From Marinomonas ostreistagni (GTDB lineage Bacteria > Pseudomonadota > Gammaproteobacteria > Pseudomonadales > Marinomonadaceae), in the NCBI RefSeq assembly GCF_016461785.1, contig NZ_JAEMUH010000007.1, forward strand, positions 1-64,000: 64,000 nucleotides of DNA, given 5' to 3'. The translations under genes and the position numbers were made by a program. Below the pieces are notes generated by a model. The model saw only the letters and a program-made list of their open reading frames with translations, did not search any database and had not been told where the DNA came from. This document shows, in pieces, positions 39,989-49,714 of the stretch (within the stretch, counting starts at the first letter, position 1; the number at the start of each line of letters is the position of its first letter).

Positions 39989-40879
39989 TTAGTTGAATAC
40001 GCCTGTTGATAAGTATCGGTCACCACGGTCACAAATAATGACAACAATCGTTGCATTTTCAACTTGCTCAGACAAAGCCAGCGCAGCACTCACCGCCCCA
40101 CCTGAAGACACTCCACAGAAAATACCTTCTTCCTTAGCTAAGCGACGCATAACGACTTCTGCATCCAGCTGTTCAACATCCATCACACGATCAACCCGAG
40201 AAGCCTCAAAGATTGTTGGCAAGTACTCTTCAGGCCATCGACGAATACCAGGAATACTACTTCCCTCAGAAGGCTGCAAACCGATGATTTCTATATCTGG
40301 ATTCTGCTCTTTTAGAAAGCGGGATATCCCCATAATGGTCCCCGTCGTTCCCATCGAGCTTACAAAATGAGTTACCTCACCTTGTGTTTGATGCCAGATT
40401 TCAGGCCCAGTAGAAATATAATGAGCATTAGGGTTATCTTGATTTCCAAATTGATTGAGCACTTTCCCTTTACCCGCAGCTTGCATCTCTAATGCAAGAT
40501 CACGAGCACGCTCCATACCTTCCTCTTTACTCACTAGATGAAGAATAGCGCCGTATGCTGTCATTGCAGACTTACGCTCCTGACTCATATTGTCAGGCAT
40601 AATAAGATGCATTTCATAACCTTTAATCGCCGCTGCCATTGCTAGAGCGATTCCAGTGTTTCCACTCGTTGCTTCAATCAGACTGTCGCCAGCCTGAATA
40701 TCACGACGCGCTTCTGCCTGTGCAATCATATTCAGGGCGGGTCGATCTTTCACTGAACCAGCAGGATTTTGACCTTCCAGCTTCAATAAAATTGTATTGC
40801 TCGGATTGGGGTTGATACGCTGTAGTCTAACAACTGGCGTATTGCCTATAATTGATTCAATAGTTGGATATTCGATCAT
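39989..40879 (-). CDS. cysM: Cysteine synthase B
   Basis: CysM makes cysteine from O-acetylserine and sulfide, or S-sulfocysteine from thiosulfate. The 296-aa PLP protein has the Schiff-base Lys in PAGSVKDRPA (K44), the phosphate or substrate loop TSGNTG (71-76) and GTTGTIMG. The arginine-rich CysM-type segment GIRRWPEEYLP separates it from CysK. It is the first minus-strand gene of this block, divergent from the lipoprotein-gacS pair. A TATAAT lies 21 bp before its ATG. Confidence 0.95.
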   Translation of the reverse strand: MIEYPTIESIIGNTPVVRLQRINPNPSNTILLKLEGQNPAGSVKDRPALNMIAQAEARRDIQAGDSLIEATSGNTGIALAMAAAIKGYEMHLIMPDNMSQERKSAMTAYGAILHLVSKEEGMERARDLALEMQAAGKGKVLNQFGNQDNPNAHYISTGPEIWHQTQGEVTHFVSSMGTTGTIMGISRFLKEQNPDIEIIGLQPSEGSSIPGIRRWPEEYLPTIFEASRVDRVMDVEQLDAEVVMRRLAKEEGIFCGVSSGGAVSAALALSEQVENATIVVIICDRGDRYLSTGVFN

Positions 40880-40899
40880 AAAACTCAGACACTTGAGAC

Positions 40900-40905
40900 A
40901 TTATA
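40900..40905 (-). promoter_or_regulatory. Candidate -10 box for cysM
   Basis: A perfect TATAAT on the minus strand lies in the 141-bp gap that separates cysM from the divergent lipoprotein gene. No good -35 element was found; an A-rich run lies at that position. Confidence 0.3.
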
Positions 40906-41020
40906 TAAATTAATGGTTTACGCTTTTTTACTAGATCGTATTAGAATGCAGATCAATTAGATAATAAACTACAAACTAGTTATAAATTTAAGCCTATTGT
41001 TGCACTAGGAGTGACAGACT

Positions 41021-41245
41021 ATGCATAAGTCCCTAAAAATCGGCGTACTAATTGCCGCAACCTCATTAGTAGGCTGCGATATGTTTGGTGGCCCTTCAGC
41101 AGATATTCCTGATGCAGAGCTACGCAAAAAGTGGCGCGAATGCAAAACCATCAGCAATCCATCAAGAACAAAAGTTCTTGCATGTGAAAACTATGAACGT
41201 GAATGCGAGCGCCGAAAGGGTAAAGGTAACATAGCTTGCTACTAA
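41021..41245 (+). CDS. Small Cys-rich lipoprotein upstream of gacS
   Basis: This 74-aa precursor has a lipoprotein signal (KIGVLIAATSLVGC; lipobox LVGC, Cys19). The mature part is about 56 residues, highly charged, with four further Cys (WRECK, LACEN, RECER, IACY) that could form two disulfides in the periplasm. AGGAG lies about 10 nt before the ATG. It ends 29 bp before the sensor kinase gene on the same strand, so both are probably in one transcript. No family was recognised. Confidence 0.75.
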   Translation: MHKSLKIGVLIAATSLVGCDMFGGPSADIPDAELRKKWRECKTISNPSRTKVLACENYERECERRKGKGNIACY

Positions 41246-41274
41246 AGTTGTTGTAGAGAAATAGGAAATGAAAA

Positions 41275-44124
41275 ATGCGCGACACCGATAGTTCTTTACT
41301 TCATAAGACTTTATGGAAAGCCATTTTTCTACCTGTTGCATTCGTCATTTTCATAACCTGTATCTTTTTGCTTATCAATGAGATTGTGGAAACGCGTAAG
41401 CAATTTGAGTACCTCAATAGCTACCAAACAGAGCAAATTGCAGATGCCAGTGAATACGCGCTCCTATTCAACGATCGCAACCTGATAAATAACAACATTC
41501 AGAGTTTACTAAAACAGCCTGACATTATTGGTGTCACTTACTACAACAACCAAGGTGAAGAAATTGAAAGCATTGGCCAATTTACCCTTACCGTCAATTT
41601 GCCTCATGTTGCCACACATGAATACAGTGACAACGATGATTTCATTTCTATCGCCCCGATTTACTACAACAACGATAATCAAGCAAAAGACTTAGAAGAC
41701 ACGCCTTTCAATGTCCCAAATAGTGCTATCTTGGCGGATGCTATAGGACTCTCTAATCCCCCCCAACAAGAACTGCTTGGTTGGGTTCAAGTGACCTCCA
41801 GCACCCAAAGAATTCAACTTAAAAACATTATCATGGGCTTAACATCATTTGCCTACTTTCTGATCGCTACATTCCTAGCAGGCATTTTGAGCTGGCGCTA
41901 CACAAAAAAAATATCAACCCCCTGGTTAAATATCGCCAAACGCATTAGTCTAATTTCTCAAAACGAGTTCGAAAAAGCAGACCTACTTCTTCTCCCAGAC
42001 GAGATGGCAAAACCCCAAGAGGCATTGCAACACATAACTGAACGTCTTCGAAATTACCGCACAGAACTAGAAAATGAAATAGACCGTGTAACCAAAGAAA
42101 CACGTGAAAATTCAACCTTGTTAGAAGAGAAAAGTGCTCAACTCCATATCGCCAACAAAGAAGCAATGGAGTCTAACCGCTTAAAAACACAGTTTTTAGC
42201 TAATATATCCCATGAGATTCGCACGCCGTTAAATGCAATCCTAGGCTATACAAATTTATTGAAAAAAGATGAGCTACATTCTCAACAACGAAGCTATGTT
42301 GAAACCATAGCTCAATCAACAAATGACCTATTGGCTACAATAGGCAATATTCTTGACTTTTCAAAAATAGAAGCTGGTAAAACGGTTGTCCTTGAAAAAG
42401 AAGATTTCAATATAAAAGATACTATTAATGATGTCTTGCACTCGCTCTCTTCAACTTTGACTAGCGAAATTAAAGATATCGATTTAATCCCTGTATTTTC
42501 TGAAGAGCTACCAGATTGGGTCAAAGGCGATAAAACTAGGTTACGCCAAATTCTTAACAATCTGGTCGGCAATGCCATCAAATTCACGCAAGACGGCACG
42601 ATCCATATATATACTCACTGTAAAGCTATCACACAAAAACAGCTCAATATCAATATTCAGGTAGTGGATACAGGCTGTGGCATTGACAGCGAAAAGCTCA
42701 ATCAGCTCTTTAAACCATTTTCACAAGTCGATTCGAGTCATACAAGAAGCTATGCAGGAACCGGCTTGGGGTTAGTAATTACAAAGAAACTGATTGAGCA
42801 AATGAACGGTTCAATCGGAGTAAGTAGCGAGCTTGGCAGAGGCTCTAACTTTTTCTTTGATATTAAACTCGAACCCTCTTTTAAGAAGTCAAAGACGATT
42901 ACCAAGATCGAGCAAAAATGGATTATATTGGAACCCAATACACGCTACAGAGGCTATCTAGAAAGCTTATTTGATCAAATCGCGCCACGCGCTACTTTCT
43001 GCAGCACCATTGAACAGTTCATGTTCGATTTACACAATACGGATGAAAACTATTTTGGAGCCCTAGTCTGTGTGAGTGATGATAGAATGGGAGCAGAAGA
43101 CGCAAATGAGTTGTGCAAATATTTATATAATCGCTTCAAGCTGCCATGTTTACTTCTGTGCAAGCCACTCAGCTATTTGGCTCAAAACTCTCAGCAATAC
43201 CAACTGTGCCATGAAATCTTACAAAAACCAGTTTCGATAAGTCGTCTTTATACTGCCCTGACTGGCGAAAGAGACAAAGGGCTTCCTACTCTTAACCATA
43301 AAGGTGATACAAAAACAGAGAATGAATATTCTCACCTTGAGCAACTTCAAGTTCTCGCTGTTGATGACACAGCCATCAACCTACAACTTCTAGGCCACTG
43401 GTTAGCCCCTTATAAAATCAACCTAACCTTGGCTTATTCAGGCTCCGAGGCAATTGAGCTAGCTAAGAAGCAGCGCTTTGACCTAATTTTAATGGATATT
43501 CAAATGCCTGAAATGGATGGAATGGAAACAACTCGACGCTTGAGGCTGTTATCTGAGTATTCAGAAATCCCTATCATCGCGTTAACCGCCCATGCTCTCG
43601 CCGAGGAACAAGAGTCTATTCTAGCAAGCGGAATGAACGCCTACCTAACAAAGCCTATTAACGAAGAAACATTGCTTAGCACGTTGGATAAGTGGTGCAC
43701 TTCAGACGTAAGTTTAAGCCAGCAAGTTGCAGAACAACTCGAAGAAGTATTTGATTTAAACAAAGCTTTATCCATGGCAGGAAACCGATCAAATGCAGCG
43801 AAAGATCTTTTCGAAATGCTAATGAAGTCTCTTATAGAAGATCAACGACTCCTAAGCCATCACTACCAGAATAAAGATCTAGAGAAGCTTATAGCTACCG
43901 TTCACCGAATTCATGGTGCAAGCAAATATTCAGGCACTGTTGAGTTGACTAAACATGCCAATTTCCTAGAAACGCACTTAAAAGAGCTGGGCTTTGACGA
44001 AGTGGATGAAGTGTTCCAAGACTTTATGGAGAGCCTAGAACGTCTTAAAAGCAGGCAGGACCTTATACCCTGGCCTCAAGCGTCACAAACGCCAGAGCAA
44101 AGCTCTGCTCATCAGACAAACTAA
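41275..44124 (+). CDS. gacS: Hybrid sensor histidine kinase, GacS/BarA type
   Basis: GacS/BarA kinases phosphorylate GacA/UvrY and control Csr/Rsm small RNAs. The 949-aa protein has an N-terminal membrane helix (about 15-35), a periplasmic sensor region to about 183, a second helix (about 184-206) and a HAMP region. A coiled coil leads to a HisKA domain with HEIRTPLNAILGY (H313), which is followed by an ATPase domain with GTGLGL. A degenerate receiver-like region (about 545-670) precedes a true receiver (phospho-acceptor D741 in LMDIQMPEMDG) and a C-terminal Hpt domain (H880 in HRIHGASKYSG). It lies next to cysM-rlmD-relA, as in Pseudomonas. Its last 62 bp overlap acpS on the other strand. 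Confidence 0.93.
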   Translation: MRDTDSSLLHKTLWKAIFLPVAFVIFITCIFLLINEIVETRKQFEYLNSYQTEQIADASEYALLFNDRNLINNNIQSLLKQPDIIGVTYYNNQGEEIESIGQFTLTVNLPHVATHEYSDNDDFISIAPIYYNNDNQAKDLEDTPFNVPNSAILADAIGLSNPPQQELLGWVQVTSSTQRIQLKNIIMGLTSFAYFLIATFLAGILSWRYTKKISTPWLNIAKRISLISQNEFEKADLLLLPDEMAKPQEALQHITERLRNYRTELENEIDRVTKETRENSTLLEEKSAQLHIANKEAMESNRLKTQFLANISHEIRTPLNAILGYTNLLKKDELHSQQRSYVETIAQSTNDLLATIGNILDFSKIEAGKTVVLEKEDFNIKDTINDVLHSLSSTLTSEIKDIDLIPVFSEELPDWVKGDKTRLRQILNNLVGNAIKFTQDGTIHIYTHCKAITQKQLNINIQVVDTGCGIDSEKLNQLFKPFSQVDSSHTRSYAGTGLGLVITKKLIEQMNGSIGVSSELGRGSNFFFDIKLEPSFKKSKTITKIEQKWIILEPNTRYRGYLESLFDQIAPRATFCSTIEQFMFDLHNTDENYFGALVCVSDDRMGAEDANELCKYLYNRFKLPCLLLCKPLSYLAQNSQQYQLCHEILQKPVSISRLYTALTGERDKGLPTLNHKGDTKTENEYSHLEQLQVLAVDDTAINLQLLGHWLAPYKINLTLAYSGSEAIELAKKQRFDLILMDIQMPEMDGMETTRRLRLLSEYSEIPIIALTAHALAEEQESILASGMNAYLTKPINEETLLSTLDKWCTSDVSLSQQVAEQLEEVFDLNKALSMAGNRSNAAKDLFEMLMKSLIEDQRLLSHHYQNKDLEKLIATVHRIHGASKYSGTVELTKHANFLETHLKELGFDEVDEVFQDFMESLERLKSRQDLIPWPQASQTPEQSSAHQTN

Positions 44125-44446
44125 GGTGCCAATTTACTGGCTGCCCAATCATTTCAACAATAACGTTATCTACCTCTAACGTTGGCTTGCCAGAAGGCAA
44201 ATTCACCACCGTGAAGTGTTGGAAGCTAACCCCTACACCAATCCCCGTTCCCAAAGCCTTAACTGCCGCTTCTTTGGCTGCAAAACGCTTTGCAAGAAAA
44301 GAAATAGCTCGCTGAGAATTTAGCAAATCATACTGCGCCCGCTCATGAGGCGTCAGAATACGATTGACAAATCGATCACCAATTCGTCCTACAGAGTCTG
44401 CAATACGTTGTATTTCAATAATGTCAGTACCGATTCCTAAAATCAT
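44063..44446 (-). CDS. acpS: Holo-[acyl-carrier-protein] synthase
   Basis: AcpS moves 4'-phosphopantetheine from CoA to apo-ACP. The 127-aa protein has the magnesium-binding Asp in GIGTDIIEIQRI (D8) and the RFAAKEAAVKALGTG motif. The ATG overlaps the recO stop as ATGA. The 3' end overlaps the 3' end of gacS by 62 bp in convergent orientation, and no terminator hairpin separates them. Confidence 0.96.
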   Translation of the reverse strand: MILGIGTDIIEIQRIADSVGRIGDRFVNRILTPHERAQYDLLNSQRAISFLAKRFAAKEAAVKALGTGIGVGVSFQHFTVVNLPSGKPTLEVDNVIVEMIGQPVNWHLSLSDEQSFALAFVTLEARV

Positions 44447-45201
44447 AATTTACTCGGATGCGATCTATATAACTGAAACAATGGCACTTGCCATAAGCGT
44501 TCACCATCATAAGGTTTAGACGGCAGCAAAGAGCGCGATTTTAAAGGTTTTCCACCTAACGCGATGTCTAGCCAAGCTCTATGCAACTCTTTAGCGAGCA
44601 ACAACACTGGCTTGGAGCCCCAATCTCCTTGTGCATATGCGGTGGCTGCCGCTCCATCTACAAAGACAATCGGCTTTACTTTAGGCCGTTCGCCATAATA
44701 GGGACGCAGGCCAAACTTATGATGCAATTGATAAAGTTGTTGTGACTCAAGCACCTCACCTCGACCTGTTGCTGACATATTAACTTGCATACCAAGCTCT
44801 TCAAACAAACCAAGTTCAAACCGCCTAAGTAGAGGTGCGGCTGGCGCCTCACCATTTAAATGGCTTATCAGCCATCGATATAGAATATAAAGAGGCTCAA
44901 AGGGTAAGTTAGTAGGTAACAACCTCTCGATGAGCTCATGTACATAAAAAGCGCTGTACAATGCTGTACCTTGAAGAACAACTGGCGCTTCGAGCGCTTC
45001 GGCAGTTCGAATTGTCTTCAACTCACCTCGACCAGAGAGCTCAAATTCCAACAATAAAAAAGACCCGGGGGACACCCGAGCCTCTTTCGCTTTTTTACGC
45101 CAAACTCCTCGTATTAAGCCCGCTTCACGAGTCAAAATGTCCACTAAGACTTTGTCATCTTGAAAGGGACGAGTATGTATTACGTAGCCTTGGACGCGCA
45201 C
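44443..45201 (-). CDS. recO: DNA repair protein RecO
   Basis: RecO helps RecF and RecR load RecA on SSB-coated gaps. The 252-aa protein has the N-terminal OB-fold segment GYVIHTRPFQDDKVLVDILT and the LIRGVWR motif, then an all-helical C-terminal half without a four-Cys zinc site. It starts with GTG 3 bp after era and overlaps acpS by 4 bp. The common pdxJ gene is absent between recO and acpS here. Confidence 0.93.
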   Translation of the reverse strand: MRVQGYVIHTRPFQDDKVLVDILTREAGLIRGVWRKKAKEARVSPGSFLLLEFELSGRGELKTIRTAEALEAPVVLQGTALYSAFYVHELIERLLPTNLPFEPLYILYRWLISHLNGEAPAAPLLRRFELGLFEELGMQVNMSATGRGEVLESQQLYQLHHKFGLRPYYGERPKVKPIVFVDGAAATAYAQGDWGSKPVLLLAKELHRAWLDIALGGKPLKSRSLLPSKPYDGERLWQVPLFQLYRSHPSKL

Positions 45202-45204
45202 AAA

Positions 45205-46119
45205 TTAATCGTCTTGATAACCTAAACTGGCAAGTGCTCGTTCATCATCCGACCAGCCAGAGCGCACCTTAACCCACAGATTCAACATTACCTTTTGCTG
45301 AAACAAGTTTTCCATATCGATGCGAGACTCTTTGCCAATCAGTTTAATCTTGGCACCTTTATCACCAATGATGATGCGTTTTTGGCCATCACGCTCGACT
45401 AAGATCAAAGCACTGATGTGAATAGTGCTACCTTCAAAAACAAACTCTTCGATTTGCACCGCCACTTCATAAGGCACTTCTTGGCCCAGCTGACGCGTAA
45501 TCTTTTCACGCACAATTTCAGCGGCCAAAAAGCGTGAACTGCGGTTGGTGATCTGGTCTTCAGGGTAATACTGCACACCCTCTGGAATGTAACTTTCGAC
45601 CAACGCCTCTAAACGGTCTAAGTTTTTGTTACGCAATGCCGAAATCGGTACGATTTGTGAAAAATCCATTTTCTCTGAAAGAGACATCATGCGCGGTAGC
45701 AACTCGTCTTTCTCTTCCAGCTTATCGACCTTATTAACCACCAATACTACTGGACACTCTGCATGACGGACTTTTGCTAAAACATTATCGTCTTCTTCGG
45801 TCCAGCGCTCCGCATCAATAACGAATAAGACAACATCCACGTCTTTTAGAGCTTGGTTAGCCGTTCGGTTCATGTAACGGTTAATGGCTTTGTCCTGCCC
45901 TTTATGCAACCCAGGCGTGTCCACGTAGATGGTTTGCATATAACCTTTGGTTTGCACACCTAAGATTTGATCACGCGTCGTTTGTGGCTTTCGCGATGTA
46001 ATAGACAATTTTTGACCAAGAATGTGGTTCATTAACGTTGACTTACCAACGTTAGGTCGACCAACAATAGCGACAAAGCCACAATGGGTAATTTCTTGGT
46101 AATCTTCTTCGTGATGCAT
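45205..46119 (-). CDS. era: GTPase Era
   Basis: Era is an essential GTPase that binds 16S rRNA near its 3' end and helps 30S maturation. The 304-aa protein has P-loop GRPNVGKST (20-28), DTPGLH (G3), NKVDK (G4) and a C-terminal KH domain ([11 protein letters not shown]). The ATG directly follows the rnc stop (TAAATG), as in the conserved rnc-era pair. Confidence 0.97.
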   Translation of the reverse strand: MHHEEDYQEITHCGFVAIVGRPNVGKSTLMNHILGQKLSITSRKPQTTRDQILGVQTKGYMQTIYVDTPGLHKGQDKAINRYMNRTANQALKDVDVVLFVIDAERWTEEDDNVLAKVRHAECPVVLVVNKVDKLEEKDELLPRMMSLSEKMDFSQIVPISALRNKNLDRLEALVESYIPEGVQYYPEDQITNRSSRFLAAEIVREKITRQLGQEVPYEVAVQIEEFVFEGSTIHISALILVERDGQKRIIIGDKGAKIKLIGKESRIDMENLFQQKVMLNLWVKVRSGWSDDERALASLGYQDD

Positions 46120-46797
46120 TTAGTTTTTTTCCAACTGTTTAAGCGCTTTGGCAGCAGCATTTTGCTCGGCAATTCTTCGGCTACTCCCTTTGCCTTCGAT
46201 TGGCGCATCGAACAACTCAATTTGGCAGTGGACAAAAAACGTTTGAGCATGAGGCTCTCCCACTATATCCACCACATCGTAATTTGGTAGAGAATGCTTA
46301 CGCGCTTGCAGGAACTCTTGTAAACGTGTTTTAGCGTCTTTTGTTACCACTTTTAATGAGGTTGCGTTAAGACGCTCTTTGTACCACTCCAAAATGTGCT
46401 GACGACATACATCCATACCAGCATCCAAATAAATGGCGCCTATAATCCCCTCGACAGCATCGGCTAGAATTGAATCACGGCGAAACCCACCACTCTTCAA
46501 CTCACCTGCGCCTAGCTTCAAGAAATCCCCCAATTGGAATTCACGAGCTAACTCGGCCAAGGTGTCGCCTTTCACAAGGGACGCACGCAGTCGACTTAAC
46601 TCGCCTTCTTTAGCTTTTGGAAAGCGATGGAATAGGTCTTCAGCGATCACATAATTTAAGATCGAGTCACCTAAAAACTCCAGTCGCTCATTATTTTTTC
46701 CACCATAACTACGGTGCGTTAAAGCCAACTCCAACAGGCCAAGATCGGCGAAAAAGTAGCCAATGCGTCGACTCAGTTTTTCATAAAGAGAGCTCAA
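46120..46797 (-). CDS. rnc: Ribonuclease III
   Basis: RNase III cuts double-stranded RNA, including the rRNA precursor. The 225-aa protein has the signature [12 protein letters not shown] (36-47; E40, D44), a second acidic pair D113/E116 in [10 protein letters not shown], and a C-terminal double-stranded RNA-binding domain (about 153-222). It lies between lepB and era. Confidence 0.97.
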   Translation of the reverse strand: MSSLYEKLSRRIGYFFADLGLLELALTHRSYGGKNNERLEFLGDSILNYVIAEDLFHRFPKAKEGELSRLRASLVKGDTLAELAREFQLGDFLKLGAGELKSGGFRRDSILADAVEGIIGAIYLDAGMDVCRQHILEWYKERLNATSLKVVTKDAKTRLQEFLQARKHSLPNYDVVDIVGEPHAQTFFVHCQIELFDAPIEGKGSSRRIAEQNAAAKALKQLEKN

Positions 46798-46811
46798 AAT
46801 TTCTCCAAAAA

Positions 46812-47636
46812 TTATTCAATTAAACCGTTATTCTTAAAACTTGGGAGACTAAAGAACTCGTCCCAATGAAGCCATACATAGAATGCTCGGCCTTTTAAAT
46901 TCTCTTCCGGAACAAAGCCCCAGACTCGGCTATCCGCGCTGTTATCGCGGTTATCGCCCATCACAAAATATTGCCCCTCAGGCACTACCCAGTCACCTTC
47001 TAAGGGGTTGCGTCGGTAACTTTTGTAAATTTGATGCGATACGCCATCTAGCTCTTCCTGAAATACCGCTACCGGCTCACGACTTGGGTTTAGAGAAACA
47101 GGTAACTCAGCCAATAGTGACTCATCCATCAGCTCCCCATTAATCATAAGCCGCTTGTTATGATAGCTAATCACATCGCCTGGTAGACCAATCATGCGTT
47201 TAATATAGTTCAAGCTTGGGTTTTCAGGGTATTTAAAGACAACAACATCGCCACGCTTTGGCTCTGTCGTCGGGATAATGGTTGAGTTCAAAACGGGAAG
47301 ACGAATGCCATAATCCATTTTATTTACTAAAATGAAGTCACCAATCTCAAGAGTCGGCAACATAGATCCGGACGGGATCTGAAACGGCTCCGCAACAAAT
47401 GAACGCAGACCAAAGATTACTGCGATAATAACGAAGTAAGATTTAACCTCTAGCAACCATTTCGGCGTATCAGCAAGATTCTGCTTAACGTTTTTATCAA
47501 GGGCGGCCACTGCCTCTGGCGCCATTTGCGACAAAATGTATTTGCGCTTTGGCGCAAAAACAATCCGATCATATACCCATGCAGCAAACGTAATTAAAAA
47601 CGCTATAGCTAAGATGAGCTCGAAATCAAAATCCAT
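46812..47636 (-). CDS. lepB: Signal peptidase I
   Basis: LepB cuts Sec and Tat signal peptides at the outer face of the inner membrane. The 274-aa protein has two membrane helices (about 4-24 and 64-82). The catalytic Ser is S91 ([10 protein letters not shown]) and the general base is K146 ([11 protein letters not shown]), with box [13 protein letters not shown] hairpin lies between lepA and this gene. Confidence 0.97.
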   Translation of the reverse strand: MDFDFELILAIAFLITFAAWVYDRIVFAPKRKYILSQMAPEAVAALDKNVKQNLADTPKWLLEVKSYFVIIAVIFGLRSFVAEPFQIPSGSMLPTLEIGDFILVNKMDYGIRLPVLNSTIIPTTEPKRGDVVVFKYPENPSLNYIKRMIGLPGDVISYHNKRLMINGELMDESLLAELPVSLNPSREPVAVFQEELDGVSHQIYKSYRRNPLEGDWVVPEGQYFVMGDNRDNSADSRVWGFVPEENLKGRAFYVWLHWDEFFSLPSFKNNGLIE

Positions 47637-47652
47637 ACTTACTCTCCAAGTA

Positions 47653-47676
47653 AAAGAGCCGCACTGGATGCGGCCC
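47653..47676 (-). terminator. Weak terminator-like hairpin between lepA and lepB
   Basis: An 8-bp stem with one G-U pair (47656-47663 with 47669-47676) is followed on the minus strand by only TTTT. It could attenuate lepB expression from the lepA transcript. Confidence 0.45.
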
Positions 47677-47688
47677 TATCTTTCCGGC

Positions 47689-49491
47689 TTAGCTATCAAC
47701 TTTAAGCACTGCTAAGAATGCACTCTGAGGCACTTCGACGTTACCGACTTGCTTCATGCGCTTTTTACCTTCTTTCTGCTTCTGCAGCAGTTTCTTCTTA
47801 CGACTCACGTCACCACCGTAACATTTCGCTGTTACGTTTTTACGCAACGCTTTTACGGTTGTACGAGCTATCACTTTCGCACCCACGGCACCTTGGATAG
47901 CCACATCAAACATCTGACGCGGAATCAGGTCTTTCATCTTCTCACACAATGCACGACCTTTGGTTTGCACGTTGTCACGGTGCATAATCAGAGCCAACGC
48001 ATCCACACGCTCACTGTTGATCAAGATATCCAAGCGAACCAATGGCGCAGCTTCAAAGTGATGGAAAGAGTAATCCAACGAAGCAAAACCACGGCTACAA
48101 GATTTAAGACGATCGAAGAAGTCCAATACCACTTCATTCATCGGCAAGTGGTAACGAAGCTGAACTTGGCTACCAACGTATTGCATGTCTTTTTGGATAC
48201 CACGTTTCTCAACACACAGAGAAATAACGTTACCAAGGTAATCCTGTGGCACAAGAATGTTAGCTTCTACGATTGGCTCACGCATTTCGCGAACCGTGCC
48301 TGGATCAGGCATCTTCGATGGACTATCAACACTGATCACTTCGCCACTATTTAGTTCCACTTCGTAAACTACCGTTGGCGCTGTGGTAATCAGATCAAGA
48401 TCATATTCACGCTCCAAACGCTCTTGGATGATTTCCATGTGAAGCATACCTAGGAAACCACAGCGGAAACCAAAACCAAGGGCGTCAGATGTTTCTGGCT
48501 CGAAGAATAGTGAAGCATCGTTAAGCGTTAGCTTATCAAGCGCTTCACGGAAATCTTCGTAGTCATCAGAGCTCACCGGGAATAGCCCTGCATAAACCTG
48601 TGGTTTTACTTTTTGGAAACCAGATAACTGCGGCACATCAGGCGTTGCGATGTGAGTAATTGTGTCACCCACTGGCGCACCATGAATATCTTTGATACCC
48701 GCAATGACATAACCCACTTCACCTGCCTTTAAGACGCCAGTTTCTTTGCGCTTAGGCGTAAAGATACCAATGTTATCTACTGGGTAGGTTTGCTTGGTCG
48801 ACTTAATGAAAATCTTATCTTTCTTACGAAGTGTGCCTTGTTTAATACGCACTAGAGAGACAACACCTAGGTAGTTATCAAACCAAGAGTCGATGATCAA
48901 CGCTTGTAGAGGGGCTTCAGTATCGCCCTCTGGTGGTGGGATCGTAGCCACAAGACGTTCTAGCACATCTTCTACACCCAAACCTGTTTTCGCCGAACAC
49001 GTCACTGCATCCGTGGCATCAATACCGATGATTTCTTCGATTTCCGCTGCAACACGAGTTGGCTCTGCTTGAGGTAGGTCGATTTTGTTCAAAACCGGCA
49101 TGACTTCAAGGCCCTGCTCAATCGCTGTGTAACAGTTCGCAACCGACTGCGCTTCCACACCTTGCGCGGCATCAACCACCAATAATGCACCTTCACAAGC
49201 CGCAAGAGAGCGTGACACTTCGTAAGAGAAGTCTACGTGTCCTGGTGTATCGATAAAGTTAAGTTGGTAGGTATTACCGTCTTCGGAATGGAAATCAAGG
49301 GTTACACTTTGAGCTTTGATGGTGATCCCGCGCTCACGTTCGATGTCCATTGAGTCCAACACTTGGTTGGCCATCTCACGCTCAGACAGACCTTCACATT
49401 TTTGAATAAAACGGTCAGCCAAAGTCGACTTACCATGGTCAATGTGCGCGATAATAGAGAAATTGCGTATGTGCTTGAGATTATTGGACAT
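47689..49491 (-). CDS. lepA: Elongation factor 4 (LepA)
   Basis: LepA (EF4) is a ribosomal GTPase linked to back-translocation and 30S biogenesis. The frame reaches a TTG at 49503, but the ATG at 49491 has AGGGG 4-5 nt upstream and gives 600 aa (599 in E. coli). Motifs are AHIDHGKST (15-23), [14 protein letters not shown] and the LepA C-terminal domain ending in [15 protein letters not shown]. The prophage lies just upstream. Confidence 0.97.
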   Translation of the reverse strand: MSNNLKHIRNFSIIAHIDHGKSTLADRFIQKCEGLSEREMANQVLDSMDIERERGITIKAQSVTLDFHSEDGNTYQLNFIDTPGHVDFSYEVSRSLAACEGALLVVDAAQGVEAQSVANCYTAIEQGLEVMPVLNKIDLPQAEPTRVAAEIEEIIGIDATDAVTCSAKTGLGVEDVLERLVATIPPPEGDTEAPLQALIIDSWFDNYLGVVSLVRIKQGTLRKKDKIFIKSTKQTYPVDNIGIFTPKRKETGVLKAGEVGYVIAGIKDIHGAPVGDTITHIATPDVPQLSGFQKVKPQVYAGLFPVSSDDYEDFREALDKLTLNDASLFFEPETSDALGFGFRCGFLGMLHMEIIQERLEREYDLDLITTAPTVVYEVELNSGEVISVDSPSKMPDPGTVREMREPIVEANILVPQDYLGNVISLCVEKRGIQKDMQYVGSQVQLRYHLPMNEVVLDFFDRLKSCSRGFASLDYSFHHFEAAPLVRLDILINSERVDALALIMHRDNVQTKGRALCEKMKDLIPRQMFDVAIQGAVGAKVIARTTVKALRKNVTAKCYGGDVSRKKKLLQKQKEGKKRMKQVGNVEVPQSAFLAVLKVDS

Positions 49492-49597
49492 TTTGCCCCT
49501 CAATAATTCCGTTGTGCGATTTTATGTACTCATACATGTACTAAAGTTCGCAGGGTGCAACGGGTAACAATGAATATAAACGAAATAATTGCGCGGG

Positions 49598-49603
49598 ATT
49601 ATA
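49598..49603 (-). promoter_or_regulatory. Candidate -10 box for the lepA operon
   Basis: TATAAT on the minus strand lies about 107 bp before the lepA ATG; the -35 position has only a poor match (TATCAA). In the leader between it and lepA, ATGTACT is repeated directly at 49524-49530 and 49536-49542. If real, this promoter marks the minimum host sequence left of the prophage. Confidence 0.35.
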
Positions 49604-49628
49604 CTAGGACTGGGCGCGAGTTGATAGC

Positions 49629-49671
49629 GCAAAGCATGAAAGCAATTGCGTAGTTTGGATGGATGCTTTGC
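49629..49671. repeat. Perfect 9-bp inverted repeat at the prophage edge
   Basis: GCAAAGCAT (49629-49637) and ATGCTTTGC (49663-49671) are exact inverted copies 25 bp apart. A GCAATTGC palindrome (49642-49649) lies between them. They sit between the lepA promoter region and the cargo gene, so they could be part of an attachment site or an operator. Confidence 0.6.
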
Positions 49672-49714
49672 AAGGGTTAAGATATAAGCTCATTTCACAG
49701 CATGGGCACAAATC

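Noticed and set aside
47749..48354. 201-aa open frame antisense to lepA
   Set aside because: It is long but within the conserved lepA C-terminal half; composition (many His, Thr, Phe) is that of a reverse-strand shadow and no start signal is seen.
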